Positions 29,938-40,274 are shown, counted from the stretch's first letter. The stretch: 64,000 nucleotides of DNA from Pannonibacter indicus (GCF_001418225.1 NZ_LIPT01000004.1:208730-272729); one strand, 5' to 3'. Numbers and translations are program-made. The notes: a model not told the origin generated them from the sequence alone.

Positions 29938-31719
29938 ATGCACCGCTACCGGAGCCACACTTGCGGCCAATTGCGCGCGAGCCACGTTGGGGAAACCGTT
30001 CGCCTGTCGGGCTGGGTTCACCGCGTGCGCGATCATGGCGGACTTCTTTTCATCGACCTGCGTGACCATTACGGCATCACCCAGTGCGTGGTCGACCCGG
30101 ACAGCGCAGCCTTCAAACTGGCCGAAACCGTCCGCTCCGAATGGTGCATCCGCATCGACGGCGAGGTGAAGGCCCGCACGGCAGAGACGGTGAATGCAGG
30201 CCTGCCAACCGGCGAGATCGAGCTGTTCATCCGCGACATGGAAGTGCTGGGCGCTGCCAAGGAGCTGCCGCTGCCGGTGTTCGGCGAGCCGGAGTATCCC
30301 GAAGACGTCCGCCTGACGTACCGCTTCCTCGATCTGCGCCGTGACACGCTGCACAAGAACATCGTCAAGCGCACCCAGATCATCGCCGCCATGCGCCGCG
30401 AGATGACCAAGGGCGGCTTCACCGAATTTTCGACGCCGATCCTCACCGCCTCCTCGCCGGAAGGTGCGCGTGACTTCCTGGTGCCGAGCCGCATTCATCC
30501 GGGCACCTTCTACGCGCTGCCTCAGGCGCCGCAGCAGTACAAGCAGCTGCTGATGATGGCGGGTTTCGACCGCTATTTCCAGATCGCCCCGTGCTTCCGC
30601 GACGAGGACCCGCGCGCCGACCGTCTGCCGGGCGAGTTCTACCAGCTCGACCTGGAAATGAGCTTCGTCACGCAGGAAGACGTGTGGACCACCATGGAAC
30701 CGGTGATCCGCAGCATCTTTGAGGAATTTGCCGAAGGCAAGCCGGTGACGCAGACCTTCCGCCGCATCGCCTATGACGATTCGATCCGCATGTTCGGCTC
30801 CGACAAGCCGGACCTGCGCAACCCGATCGTCATGCAGGAAGTGTCCGACCACTTCCGCGGTTCCGGCTTCAAGATCTTTGCCCGCATGCTGGAAGACGAG
30901 CGCAACCAGGTCTGGGCCATTCCGGCAAAGACCGGCGGCAGCCGCGCCTTCTGTGACCGGATGAATTCCTGGGCGCAGGGGCAGGGCCAGCCGGGCCTCG
31001 GCTACATCTTCTGGCGCAAGGAAGGCGATGTGCTGGAAGGTGCTGGCCCCATCGCCAAGAACATCGGCGAGGAGCGCACCGAAGCGATCCGCCAGCAGCT
31101 CGGCCTTGAGGACGGTGATGCCGCCTTCTTCGTCGCCGGTGATCCGGCGAAATTCTACAAGTTTGCCGGCGAAGCACGCACCCGCGCAGGCGAGGATCTG
31201 AACCTCGTGGACCGTGACCGGTTCGAGCTGTGCTGGATTGTCGACTTCCCGTTCTATGAGTGGAACGAGGACGAGAAGAAGCTCGACTTCGCCCATAACC
31301 CCTTCTCGATGCCGCAGGGCGGCTTGGAGGCGCTGGAGAACCAGGACCCGCTGACCATCAAGGCCTATCAGTATGACATGGTCTGCAATGGTTTCGAGAT
31401 TGCGTCCGGCTCGATCCGTAACCAGTCGCCGGAGCTGATGGTCAAGGCCTTCGAGAAGGTTGGGCTGAGCGCTGCGGATGTGGAAAAGCGCTTCGGCGGC
31501 CTCTACCGCGCCTTCCAGTATGGCGCTCCGCCCCATGGCGGCATGGCCGCTGGTGTGGACCGCATCATCATGCTGCTGGTGGGTGCGAAGAACCTGCGCG
31601 AAGTCTCGCTGTTCCCGATGAACCAGCAGGCGCAGGATCTTCTGATGGGCGCGCCGACGCCGCCCAGCAACGAACAGCTGCGGGAGCTGCATCTGCGGCT
31701 TAACCTCCCGGCCAAGTGA
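29938..31719 (+). CDS. aspS: Aspartyl-tRNA synthetase
   Basis: A 593-residue class IIb synthetase charging tRNA-Asp (possibly also tRNA-Asn). It has an N-terminal OB-fold ([20 protein letters not shown]), motif 2 ([19 protein letters not shown]), a bacterial GAD insertion domain in the middle, and motif 3 ([13 protein letters not shown]). The open frame extends far upstream, but the ATG at 29938 ([13 protein letters not shown]) with GAGGA just before it gives the normal length. A strong hairpin follows the stop. Confidence 0.96.
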   Translation: MHRYRSHTCGQLRASHVGETVRLSGWVHRVRDHGGLLFIDLRDHYGITQCVVDPDSAAFKLAETVRSEWCIRIDGEVKARTAETVNAGLPTGEIELFIRDMEVLGAAKELPLPVFGEPEYPEDVRLTYRFLDLRRDTLHKNIVKRTQIIAAMRREMTKGGFTEFSTPILTASSPEGARDFLVPSRIHPGTFYALPQAPQQYKQLLMMAGFDRYFQIAPCFRDEDPRADRLPGEFYQLDLEMSFVTQEDVWTTMEPVIRSIFEEFAEGKPVTQTFRRIAYDDSIRMFGSDKPDLRNPIVMQEVSDHFRGSGFKIFARMLEDERNQVWAIPAKTGGSRAFCDRMNSWAQGQGQPGLGYIFWRKEGDVLEGAGPIAKNIGEERTEAIRQQLGLEDGDAAFFVAGDPAKFYKFAGEARTRAGEDLNLVDRDRFELCWIVDFPFYEWNEDEKKLDFAHNPFSMPQGGLEALENQDPLTIKAYQYDMVCNGFEIASGSIRNQSPELMVKAFEKVGLSAADVEKRFGGLYRAFQYGAPPHGGMAAGVDRIIMLLVGAKNLREVSLFPMNQQAQDLLMGAPTPPSNEQLRELHLRLNLPAK

Positions 31720-31725
31720 TCTGAT

Positions 31726-31753
31726 GCTGCGCCCGCCCAAAAGCGGGCGCAGC
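31726..31753. terminator. Hairpin after aspS
   Basis: GCTGCGCCCGC, CCAAAA, GCGGGCGCAGC: a perfect 11-bp stem six bases after the stop, with only a weak T tract. Confidence 0.65.
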
Positions 31754-31817
31754 CGTATTATCCGGCGGTGATCCTTGTGCAATGGGCGCAGGCCGCAGTA
31801 GACCAGAGGCGTGAAAC

Positions 31818-33590
<1,773 letters not shown>

Positions 33591-33651
33591 CGCGGGCTTC
33601 TTTCAAGGAGCCTGCATTGCCGGGAAATGATACAGCGCGGCCGGAAAACAG

Positions 33652-33691
33652 AAGAATGCCGGGTAGAGGGATCTGCCCGGCATTCTTGTTT
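33652..33691 (+). terminator. Terminator of the ABC exporter gene
   Basis: AAGAATGCCGGG, loop, CCCGGCATTCTT followed by GTTT: a perfect 12-bp stem and short T tract. Confidence 0.8.
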
Positions 33692-33743
33692 GCTGTGTCA
33701 GCTTTGCTGTTCCTGGCGAGCGTGACTTGCCGGGGAAGGGGGA

Positions 33744-35906
33744 TTACTTGGCCGTGGCGCTTGCGCCCAGCAGGTCCGGAAGGGTCTGCGGAGCGGTGGC
33801 GCCTGCGCCAAGAAGCTGGGTGACCGGGACCGGTGCCTTTGGGGCCATTTCGATCACGAGATTTTTCGGATCGGCTGCGAAGGTGCGGGCTGCCTCCAGC
33901 AGTTCCTCGCCGAAGCGGGTGCCGGTGAGCGGGCCCATGTCCTGTGCCATCATGTCGATCAGACCTGCGGCGAGCTCTTCCTGCGTGAGGCCCGCCTCGT
34001 CCGCCTGAACGCCGATGAAGGCCGACAGGACAGCCAGATTTTCAGCTTCGATACGGCCAGACTTGATGCTTGCGGTTGCCAGGGCCAGCTGCGCCATGGC
34101 GGGGTTCTCGAAGACGGACTTCGGGATACCGCCGATGGTGAAGGTCATGTGGATCCTGCCGCCATCCTTCATCCCAAGGCTCAGGTCCTTGAGCGTCAGG
34201 TCACCTGTTGCCTCATCCCAGTTCATTTCGAAGTTCTGGTCGATGACCACTTCGGTGATGTTGAGGCGCGCGGCAAGTTCCTGGAACTGCGGGTCGGGCA
34301 CAATCGCCGCCGGGAAGCGCAGACCCTTGATCACGAGGCCAGCCTCGGTCGGGATGCGGTTGATGTGGCCCTTCTCGGTCTGGCGGTAGGTGTCCAGAGC
34401 GATCTCCTGATCGCCGATGGCGGACGCCTTGACCGAGACGCCCAGAACTTCGGCCAGACCGATGATCGGGCGGGCATCGAGAATGTCCTGCACGGAGGGC
34501 TCCATGCCGCTCATGCTGGCAATGGAGATCCGCACCAGGGAGTCCATCAGCGGGAAGTCGATCTCGCCCACCGCGATGCGGCCAAGATTGATCTCGACCT
34601 TTTCCTGCGGCTTCGTCACATCGGCCTTGAGGCCGTCGAAGGCAACAATGCCGAGGCCGTTGCTGCTGATGTCCTTCATCTCGAACTTGCCGAGACCGCC
34701 ACTCACGTCCGGAGCGGTGAAGCTGACACCATTGACGGCCATGCCGTCGGCCTTGAAGAACTGCAGCGAGGCGAGGGCTGCCTTGCCGGCCTCGTCGCTG
34801 TCAACGGCATCTTCATCCAGCACCAGCTGGTCAAGATAAGGCCAAAGGGGCAGGGTTTCCGCCTTGGTGATGCTTATGGGATCAGCGGTGAGGCTGTCGA
34901 TCTTGACGTCGACGCTGGCGACGCTGACGGTCATTTCTTCAACGGTCTGGCTGCCCATGATGGTCAAGCGGCTCGGGTCGGAGCCCTGGCCGATCAGGGT
35001 CAGCAGCGGCATGAAGTCGATGTCCTTCACCACCTGCTTGCCGATCGTCATGGTCATCTGGGCCATCTGGCCGCCGGGTTCCAGGGGCATGAAGTCCTGG
35101 GTCTGGACCGTCTTGCCGACCGAATACTCGTCGATCCGGAAATCCTTGTACCCGGTCATCGCATAGTCTTCGTAGACGGTCTTCTGGTTCATGCCGTCCG
35201 GGCCGGTCATCTCCAGTGTCATCGTCTCGATGTGATAGCGGTCACCCTTGCCGTCCAGCAGCGTGCGGGCAATGTCGAAGTAACGGGTCACCGGGCGCTG
35301 CGGATCTTCCGGCACATCGGGGATGCGGCTCCAGGCCATGCCTTCGGCCACATAGCCGGTCTGGCTGAGGATGATCCTCACCGGTTCGGCAGGCTTTGCC
35401 TCCGGTGCGGCGGCTTCGGAAGCCTCGGAGCTTTCGCCAGCTTCGCCTTCGGCCGGTGCATCTGCGGTCTCGTCTTCGGGGCCGGGGATTTCCAGCTTGG
35501 TCTGGCCGGTGCTGGCCGTGTCAAAATACTTTCCGGGGATCTCGACGTCTGCACGGGCCGTTCCCGGCACGGAAATCCTGGCGGCCTCGTAGCCCTTGTC
35601 CGTCTCGGTCAGGCCCTCGAAGGAAACGGCATCAATCCCTAACTTCACGTCCACCTTGTCCTCGCCGCCGGGCAGCGGAATGGCGAACTCGATCTTGACG
35701 CCATGGATGGTGACATCGTTGCCGGTTGCACCGTCTTCGGCGCGTTCATAGCTGGCAACGGAAGCACCCATGCTGGTGAAATCCGCCATCCAGCGGTCCA
35801 CCAGCACGCTGGCCTGGCTGGCGAAAGCGTGCGAGGGCAGCGACATGACCAGCACCATCGTGGCGGTGCGGGCGCTGAAGCGGGTGAAGATTGGGGTCGG
35901 CAACAA
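33744..35906 (-). CDS. Large exported protein of unknown function, paralogue of the next gene
   Basis: 720 residues with an N-terminal signal peptide (about residues 1-29, cut near HAFA). An Ala/Glu/Pro-rich linker (about residues 140-175) separates an N-terminal domain from a long, probably beta-rich body. The C-terminal third matches the 386-residue product of the upstream gene (36045-37205): a W-D-x2-T-G-x-L-x-L motif, a helical segment, and a PV-(P/S)-x-(T/A)-Q-(L/I) to LP-x-(L/I)-LG ending. No catalytic motif or lipobox is seen, so it is probably soluble in the periplasm or secreted. The start is a TTG at 35906 with AGGAGG seven bases upstream. Family not recognised; an AsmA- or DUF945-like fold is possible but unproven. 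Confidence 0.75.
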   Translation of the reverse strand: MLPTPIFTRFSARTATMVLVMSLPSHAFASQASVLVDRWMADFTSMGASVASYERAEDGATGNDVTIHGVKIEFAIPLPGGEDKVDVKLGIDAVSFEGLTETDKGYEAARISVPGTARADVEIPGKYFDTASTGQTKLEIPGPEDETADAPAEGEAGESSEASEAAAPEAKPAEPVRIILSQTGYVAEGMAWSRIPDVPEDPQRPVTRYFDIARTLLDGKGDRYHIETMTLEMTGPDGMNQKTVYEDYAMTGYKDFRIDEYSVGKTVQTQDFMPLEPGGQMAQMTMTIGKQVVKDIDFMPLLTLIGQGSDPSRLTIMGSQTVEEMTVSVASVDVKIDSLTADPISITKAETLPLWPYLDQLVLDEDAVDSDEAGKAALASLQFFKADGMAVNGVSFTAPDVSGGLGKFEMKDISSNGLGIVAFDGLKADVTKPQEKVEINLGRIAVGEIDFPLMDSLVRISIASMSGMEPSVQDILDARPIIGLAEVLGVSVKASAIGDQEIALDTYRQTEKGHINRIPTEAGLVIKGLRFPAAIVPDPQFQELAARLNITEVVIDQNFEMNWDEATGDLTLKDLSLGMKDGGRIHMTFTIGGIPKSVFENPAMAQLALATASIKSGRIEAENLAVLSAFIGVQADEAGLTQEELAAGLIDMMAQDMGPLTGTRFGEELLEAARTFAADPKNLVIEMAPKAPVPVTQLLGAGATAPQTLPDLLGASATAK

Positions 35907-35924
35907 GGCTTGGCCTCCTTTTGT

Positions 35925-35963
35925 AAAAATGAAAAGCGCGGCAGTTCAGTCAAACCGCCGCGC
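35925..35963 (-). terminator. Terminator between the two exported paralogues
   Basis: On the minus strand: AGCGCGGC, paired GGTTTGACTGAACT, GCCGCGCTTTTCATTTTT: stem plus T-rich tail after the upstream paralogue. Read-through would be needed for co-transcription with the 720-residue gene. Confidence 0.7.
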
Positions 35964-36044
35964 TGGCTGGTTCTGAAATCAGGCGTCCGGTCTGTGCTTC
36001 CGTTGATGGGGGCCATCGCCGGATGCGGGACCGTCAAACGGCGC

Positions 36045-37205
36045 TCATTTCTTGTTGGCCGTTACGTCGATCCCGAGGATCTGCGGCAGGCCCTGCGGTG
36101 CCATGATGGCCGTGCCGAAGATCTGCGCGATGGAGACAGGTGCAGACGGCTTGGCATCAGCCTGCAGCGACACCGGGTTGTCCAGGAACTCGGCAGCAGC
36201 GGTTGCCACTTTGGCCTGGAACTCCGGGTTCTGGAGCAGGGCAAGCATCATCGGCAGGCCGGTCTTGAGCTGGCTTACGACTGCTGCGCGGTCCGAACCG
36301 GCGGTTTTGGCCTGCTGGTCCAGCAGACGGTCGACGATGGAGCCGTTGTCGAAGCGCAGGCGCATGGAGTTGACCGTCAGCCCCTGGAGAATGGCCATGG
36401 CTTCTTCGCTGTTGTCCTTGGCGGCAGACAGCTTTTCGGCCACTTCCTTGGTGAAACCGCCGATCTGGACAGCGAGGGAAACACCGCCCATGTCGGCGGC
36501 TGTGATGTCCAGCTTCTGCAGGTCCAGAACCCCGGTCACCGGGTCCCACTTGAAGTCGGTCGAAAGATCAGCGGTGACGGTCTCGTAACCCAGATCGGTC
36601 AGCTGCTTTGCCGAGGAGGCATCCATTTCCGATACGGCCATGGTCAGACCGGAAAGGGTCAGTTCGCCCGAGGTCGGCAGGTTGTCTTCGCGGCTGTTGA
36701 TGGCGGCATAGGCCGATTCCAGGCGCGCCTTGGTGCTGTCGCCTTCCGTAATCTCGATGCCTTCGGCCTCGATGCTCTTGTAATCGGCCACATCCTCGAA
36801 GGACTTGGAGCCGTCAGCCGGGGGCAGGACCACCTCGCTGGCGACGAAAGAGGCCACCGAAACGGCCGTGCCCGTCTTGTCTTCCAGATAGGCTTCCTCG
36901 AAGGCGAGCCCGTCCAGGGTCATGGTGCCGTCAGCCTGCACCACACCGTTGGTCAGCGTGATAATGCCGATGGAGCCCGAGCCGTCATCCTGAGTCTTGC
37001 CTTCAAGGGCGACGTCTTCAATGGTGACCTCGCTGCCATCCTCGGATACGCCGCCGACCGACAGAACCTTCACGTCCCCGGCTTCAAGACGGCTCAGGAA
37101 GGCGTCGGCAATGTCATTGCCGGTCGCTTCGAAGGCCAGTGCGCCATGGGCCAGCACCAGGGTCATGACAGAAGCGCTGACACCGCGCATCAGAAAGGAT
37201 CGCAT
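36045..37205 (-). CDS. Exported protein of unknown function, paralogue of the 720-residue protein
   Basis: 386 residues with a signal peptide (MRSFLMRGVSASVMTLVLAH, cut near ALAFE). The mature protein has alternating polar and apolar strands such as VTIEDVALEGKTQDD, GELTLSGLTMAVSEMD and FKWDPVTGVLDLQKLD. It has no cysteine pair and no lipobox. The C-terminal half is homologous to the end of the larger downstream protein, which suggests tandem duplication and later expansion. A GGAG box lies six bases before the ATG. It is not recognised as a named family. The two genes are separated by a terminator, so expression may be differential. Confidence 0.75.
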   Translation of the reverse strand: MRSFLMRGVSASVMTLVLAHGALAFEATGNDIADAFLSRLEAGDVKVLSVGGVSEDGSEVTIEDVALEGKTQDDGSGSIGIITLTNGVVQADGTMTLDGLAFEEAYLEDKTGTAVSVASFVASEVVLPPADGSKSFEDVADYKSIEAEGIEITEGDSTKARLESAYAAINSREDNLPTSGELTLSGLTMAVSEMDASSAKQLTDLGYETVTADLSTDFKWDPVTGVLDLQKLDITAADMGGVSLAVQIGGFTKEVAEKLSAAKDNSEEAMAILQGLTVNSMRLRFDNGSIVDRLLDQQAKTAGSDRAAVVSQLKTGLPMMLALLQNPEFQAKVATAAAEFLDNPVSLQADAKPSAPVSIAQIFGTAIMAPQGLPQILGIDVTANKK

Positions 37206-37504
37206 TTGAAGCTCCAGATTGAGAACTGAAATCTAAACCGCCGGAACCATGTCCCAACCTTGCCATCCGGGTCCGTGACTTGCGTCACACACGGGTCTTT
37301 GGCCGGAACATGACCGTCCGTAAGGCAGGTTAAACTACTCCGGCATAACGGCTTTGTGAAATGATCTGTCAAAGGGGGCGATTTCACGGCGCTTTGCCGC
37401 CCCAGGCTCATACTTTTTGGCGGTGTGTTGAGGCCTTGCGGGCCTGCACAAATGCTTTGGCATTGTTTCCGCATGAGCTAGAGTGCCGCTGATGGGCTGC
37501 ACAG
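37206..37504. other. Upstream region between the exported protein gene and the riboswitch
   Basis: About 300 bases that must hold promoters for both directions. No convincing -10/-35 pair or small gene was found. Confidence 0.4.
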
Positions 37505-37680
37505 ACGAGGTCTGCTGCGGCAAAAATCAGGGAACGGGGTGAAGGGCTTGCACATGAGGCAAGACCTGATTCCCCGGCTGCCCCCGCAACTGTAAACGGC
37601 GAGCGACGCCCCGATGCCACTGGCCCCAAAAGGCTGGGAAGGCAGGCGAAGCGGTGAGCCGTGAGCCAGGATACCTGTCC
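37505..37680 (+). ncRNA. Cobalamin (B12) riboswitch
   Basis: The class signature appears in order: GGGAACGGGGTGAAGG, then GGCTGCCCCCGCAACTGTAA, GCCACTGG, GGCTGGGAAGGC, and the B12-box-like GTGAGCCAGGATACCTG. The P1 strands (GAGGT near 37508 and ATACCT near 37672) can pair. It ends about 65 bases before the cbiM start, so coenzyme B12 is expected to repress cobalt uptake, either by hiding the ribosome-binding site or by termination. Confidence 0.93.
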
Positions 37681-37744
37681 ATCACATCACCGGGCGCAAA
37701 GCCCCACCCAGTCCCATGCGCGGCGGGCGCAGAAAGGAACGAGC

Positions 37745-38425
37745 ATGCATATAGAAGAAGGCGTCGTTGAAGGCGCGAAGATCATCCTGAGCTATGGCAC
37801 GGCGGCAGCGGCTTTCGGGCTGGCGGCAAAACTCGCCGTTGACGACCTGCGGACCAATGGCGGCGCCATTCCGCTTCTCCTGCGCAGCATCATGACGACT
37901 GCGCTGGTGTTCTGCTTCTTCGAGGTGCTGCCGCATCACCCCGTGGGCGTGTCCGAGGTGCATCTGATTCTCGGCTCGACACTGCTGCTGCTGTTCGGGG
38001 CAGGGGCTGCCGCCATCGGCCTTGCGGCGGGGTTGCTGATCCAGGGGCTGTTCTTTGCGCCCTTCGATCTGCCGCAATACGGCATGAATGTCACCACGCT
38101 GCTGGTGCCGCTCTTTGGCATCAGCCTGCTGGCGAAGCGAATCATTGCGCCGTCAACGCCTTATGTGGACCTGAAATATTCGCAGGCGCTGGCGCTTTCC
38201 ACCGCCTATCAGGGCGGCATCGTCGCCTGGGTGGCCTTTTGGGCCATCTATGGCCATGGCTTCTCAGCGGAGAACCTGGCGGATGTGGCCAGCTTCGGTG
38301 CGGCCTACATGACCGTGATCATTCTGGAGCCGCTGGTGGATCTTGGCGTGCTGGCCGGTGCAAAAGCCTTGAAGCAGCTGAGCCGCAGCCCGCTGTTCAA
38401 CGCAAGGCTTCATGCGGCGGGCTGA
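37745..38425 (+). CDS. cbiM: CbiM-type cobalt ECF transporter permease
   Basis: A 226-residue membrane protein with about six helices and the N-terminus MHIEEG, matching the Met-His metal-binding start of CbiM substrate-capture subunits. Further signatures: GVSEVHLILGSTLLLLFG and LFFAPFDLPQYGMNVTTLLVP. It takes up cobalt for B12 synthesis and is controlled by the riboswitch directly upstream. The partner subunits CbiN, CbiQ and CbiO are not adjacent, so it either works with subunits encoded elsewhere or alone. The ATG at 37745 is fixed by the MHI motif. Confidence 0.85.
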   Translation: MHIEEGVVEGAKIILSYGTAAAAFGLAAKLAVDDLRTNGGAIPLLLRSIMTTALVFCFFEVLPHHPVGVSEVHLILGSTLLLLFGAGAAAIGLAAGLLIQGLFFAPFDLPQYGMNVTTLLVPLFGISLLAKRIIAPSTPYVDLKYSQALALSTAYQGGIVAWVAFWAIYGHGFSAENLADVASFGAAYMTVIILEPLVDLGVLAGAKALKQLSRSPLFNARLHAAG

Positions 38426-38442
38426 ACCTTTGGCATGAGAAA

Positions 38443-38465
38443 GAGGCCGGGGAACTCCCGGCCTC
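38443..38465. terminator. Hairpin between cbiM and the RiPP precursor array
   Basis: GAGGCCGGG, GAAC, TCCCGGCCTC; on the minus strand it is followed by TTTCTC. It could end transcription of both converging units, most plausibly the precursor array. Confidence 0.6.
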
Positions 38466-38481
38466 CATGCAATTGATCTGA

Positions 38482-38823
38482 TCAAAAAGGATCGATGCCG
38501 ATGCGGCCCAGCTTGTCCTGGGTCCAGTCGTCGCCCTTGCAGCCCTTGTAGGCGCCGCCGGAGGCGTAATCGAGCAGCTCGTCCGGCAGTTCATCGGCTT
38601 CGATGCGGCGCGGCAGCACCAGCACGATTTCTCCAGCGGCCTCTTCCAGAACGCGGATCGCAAGGCTGGGCACCGGATCCGTGCCGAGCAGATCCACGAG
38701 CGCTGCGTGCGGATCGCTCAGAAGCGCAGCGCGGAAGGCCGTGTCAGACTGTGCCTTGGCTCGAAGTTCGGCTTCCAGCAGCGCGCGGGCTTTCTCGAAC
38801 GGATAGGCGATGATACCGCTCAT
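38482..38823 (-). CDS. NHLP-type RiPP precursor peptide A
   Basis: 113 residues. The leader (residues 1-90) matches the nitrile-hydratase alpha-subunit-like family: a helix with SDTAFRAALLSDPHAAL, then IRVLEEAAGEIVLVLPRR, and a conserved end ELPDELLDYASGG with Gly-Gly at 89-90. The 23-residue core begins AYKGC and ends GIDPF, with a single Cys at 95. The ATG at 38823 has GGAG six bases upstream; an ATG four codons earlier is also possible. It is the fourth and last gene of a same-strand array, 14 bases after gene B. It should be a ribosomally made, modified and leader-cleaved peptide. No maturase is adjacent. Confidence 0.85.
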   Translation of the reverse strand: MSGIIAYPFEKARALLEAELRAKAQSDTAFRAALLSDPHAALVDLLGTDPVPSLAIRVLEEAAGEIVLVLPRRIEADELPDELLDYASGGAYKGCKGDDWTQDKLGRIGIDPF

Positions 38824-38837
38824 TGTCTTCTCCATCC

Positions 38838-39170
38838 TTACCAGAGGCCGCGGCCTTCGATCGGCTTGAAGAAGCCGATATCCCGCAGGCATTTGTCGAG
38901 GCTGCCGCCCGAGGCATAATCGAGCAGTTCATCCGGCAGCTCGTCTTCGGCGATCGAACGCGGCAGCACGAGAAGCACTTCGCCGGCCTGTTCCTCGACG
39001 ACGCTGATCTTCATCGACGGGATCGGGTCATTGCCGAACATCTCGCGGATGGCGGCATGCGGGTTGCTCTTCAGCAGCTCGCGGAAGGCCGTGTCTGAGG
39101 TTGCCCTGGCAACGAGCGCGGCTTCAATGTGCGCACGTGCACCGGCAACGGCTTCGGTCATGGACGTCAT
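38838..39170 (-). CDS. NHLP-type RiPP precursor peptide B
   Basis: 110 residues with the same leader plan: SDTAFRELLKSNPHAA, ISVVEEQAGEVLLVLPRS, ELPDELLDYASGG (Gly-Gly at 88-89). The 21-residue core begins SLDKC, has Cys at 94, and ends EGRGLW. The ATG at 39170 has an AGGA box seven bases upstream; the frame extends farther but without similarity to the sisters. It lies 32 bases after gene C and 14 before gene A. Confidence 0.85.
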   Translation of the reverse strand: MTSMTEAVAGARAHIEAALVARATSDTAFRELLKSNPHAAIREMFGNDPIPSMKISVVEEQAGEVLLVLPRSIAEDELPDELLDYASGGSLDKCLRDIGFFKPIEGRGLW

Positions 39171-39202
39171 CTGAATATCCTTTCTGATCAAGTGATGAGT
39201 GG

Positions 39203-39538
39203 TTACTTCTTCTTGTCGAACCGGCCGAAGAGCCAGTCGTTCTTGAACTGGTTCCAGCATTCCTGCGCATTGCCGCCTGAGGCATAATCGAGCAGCTCGT
39301 CCGGCAGCTCGTCCTGAGCGATCTTGCGGGGCAGAACGAGCGTGATTTCGCCAGGCTGCTCTTCAATCACGGTGATCTTAAGCGAGGGGAGCGCGTCAAC
39401 GCCCAGCAGCTTGCGGAGAGCAGCGTGCGGATTGCTTGTCAGCAGAGCGCGGAAGGTTGCGTCAGAGGCCGCTTTTTCGACGAGCACCGACTCGATGTGG
39501 GCGCGTACCGATGCCATGGGAACCGTCTTATACGTCAT
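39203..39538 (-). CDS. NHLP-type RiPP precursor peptide C
   Basis: 111 residues. Leader: SDATFRALLTSNPHAAL, ITVIEEQPGEITLVLPRK, then ELPDELLDYASGG (Gly-Gly at 88-89). The 22-residue core begins NAQECW with Cys at 94, is rich in Trp, Phe and Asn, and ends in a basic DKKK. An AGGA box lies seven bases before the ATG at 39538. With gene D it forms a sub-pair sharing NA-(Q/K)-EC-W at the core start. 26 bases separate it from gene D. Confidence 0.87.
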   Translation of the reverse strand: MTYKTVPMASVRAHIESVLVEKAASDATFRALLTSNPHAALRKLLGVDALPSLKITVIEEQPGEITLVLPRKIAQDELPDELLDYASGGNAQECWNQFKNDWLFGRFDKKK

Positions 39539-39564
39539 GGTGTTGTCCTTTGAAGATTGCTTTC

Positions 39565-39906
39565 TCAGGGCAGCCAGTCCTGCTTGTAGGCCCACTGGTT
39601 GAACTTCCACCAGCATTCCTTGGCATTGCCTCCAGAGGCAAAATCGAGAAGCTCATCCGGCAATTCCTCCGGCAGATCGGTCTGCGAAATCGCCCGGGGC
39701 AGGACGAGGGTGACCTCGCCGGCCTGTTCCTCGATGACGCGGATCTTGAGCGAGGGGATCGGGTCCACGCCAAGCAGCTGCTTCAGGGCAGCGCGCGGAT
39801 CGCTCAGCAGCAGGGTGCGGAAGGCGGCATCTTCGCCAGCCTTCGCCAGCAGCGCTTCCTCAACATGCTGGCGGACGCGAGCCATCGGGTCTGTTGAACT
39901 GGTCAT
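39565..39906 (-). CDS. NHLP-type RiPP precursor peptide D (first gene of array)
   Basis: 113 residues. Leader: EDAAFRTLLLSDPRAAL, IRVIEEQAGEVTLVLPRA, then a four-residue-longer acidic stretch before ELPDELLDFASGG (Gly-Gly at 92-93). The 20-residue core begins NAKECWWKF with Cys at 98, is strongly aromatic (four Trp), and ends QDWLP. It is the most upstream gene of the four. The ATG at 39906 follows a modest TAGG box. The 370 bases upstream must hold the promoter of the array. Confidence 0.86.
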   Translation of the reverse strand: MTSSTDPMARVRQHVEEALLAKAGEDAAFRTLLLSDPRAALKQLLGVDPIPSLKIRVIEEQAGEVTLVLPRAISQTDLPEELPDELLDFASGGNAKECWWKFNQWAYKQDWLP

Positions 39907-40274
39907 GTGAATGGCCTATTCCGTTTTGCTTGCTGCTTGTGGCGGCCAGTGCCGCCGCAAAATCCAAGCATTGATCTTTGAAATATCGTATTTCTCTGCC
40001 GTTTATCTGCGGGAATCGCAGGGAAACCGGGAGATGAAAAACAACTCTGGAAAATCGAGCGGCGCATTACTCGGTTCACGTCCGCTTTCTGATGTTTCTT
40101 TTCTATTGCATGGCTGGCAGCTTCTGCTGATTGGACCTGAAAAATTCCAAATCACGCTCAAGCGGGCGTTGGGGCAGCTCTGCCGCAATCATGGCCTCGA
40201 CAAGTGCCGCCGGATTGGAGGACGATTGCAGCGCCCGCGAGGCCGCGCAAAGGATCAGGAGCCGCCGAACCATC
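39907..40274. other. Divergent region between the RiPP array and the amidase
   Basis: 368 bases, visibly richer in A and T than the surroundings between about 39960 and 40140. It contains a possible 57-codon minus-strand gene (40103-40276) and a GGCGGC/GCCGCC hairpin near 39941-39958. No confident promoter elements were identified. Confidence 0.45.

Noticed and set aside
29695..31782. 695-codon open frame antisense to aspS
   Set aside because: Shadow of aspS, which has all class II motifs; no protein-like signature on the minus strand.
34149..35642. 497-codon plus-strand frame within the 720-residue exported protein gene
   Set aside because: The minus frame has a ribosome-binding site, signal peptide and a paralogue; the plus frame is His/Asp-rich shadow.
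40131..40274. N-terminal extension of the amidase
   Set aside because: Residues before the ATG at 40275 have no family resemblance and are Ser/Arg-rich; the family start fits 40275.
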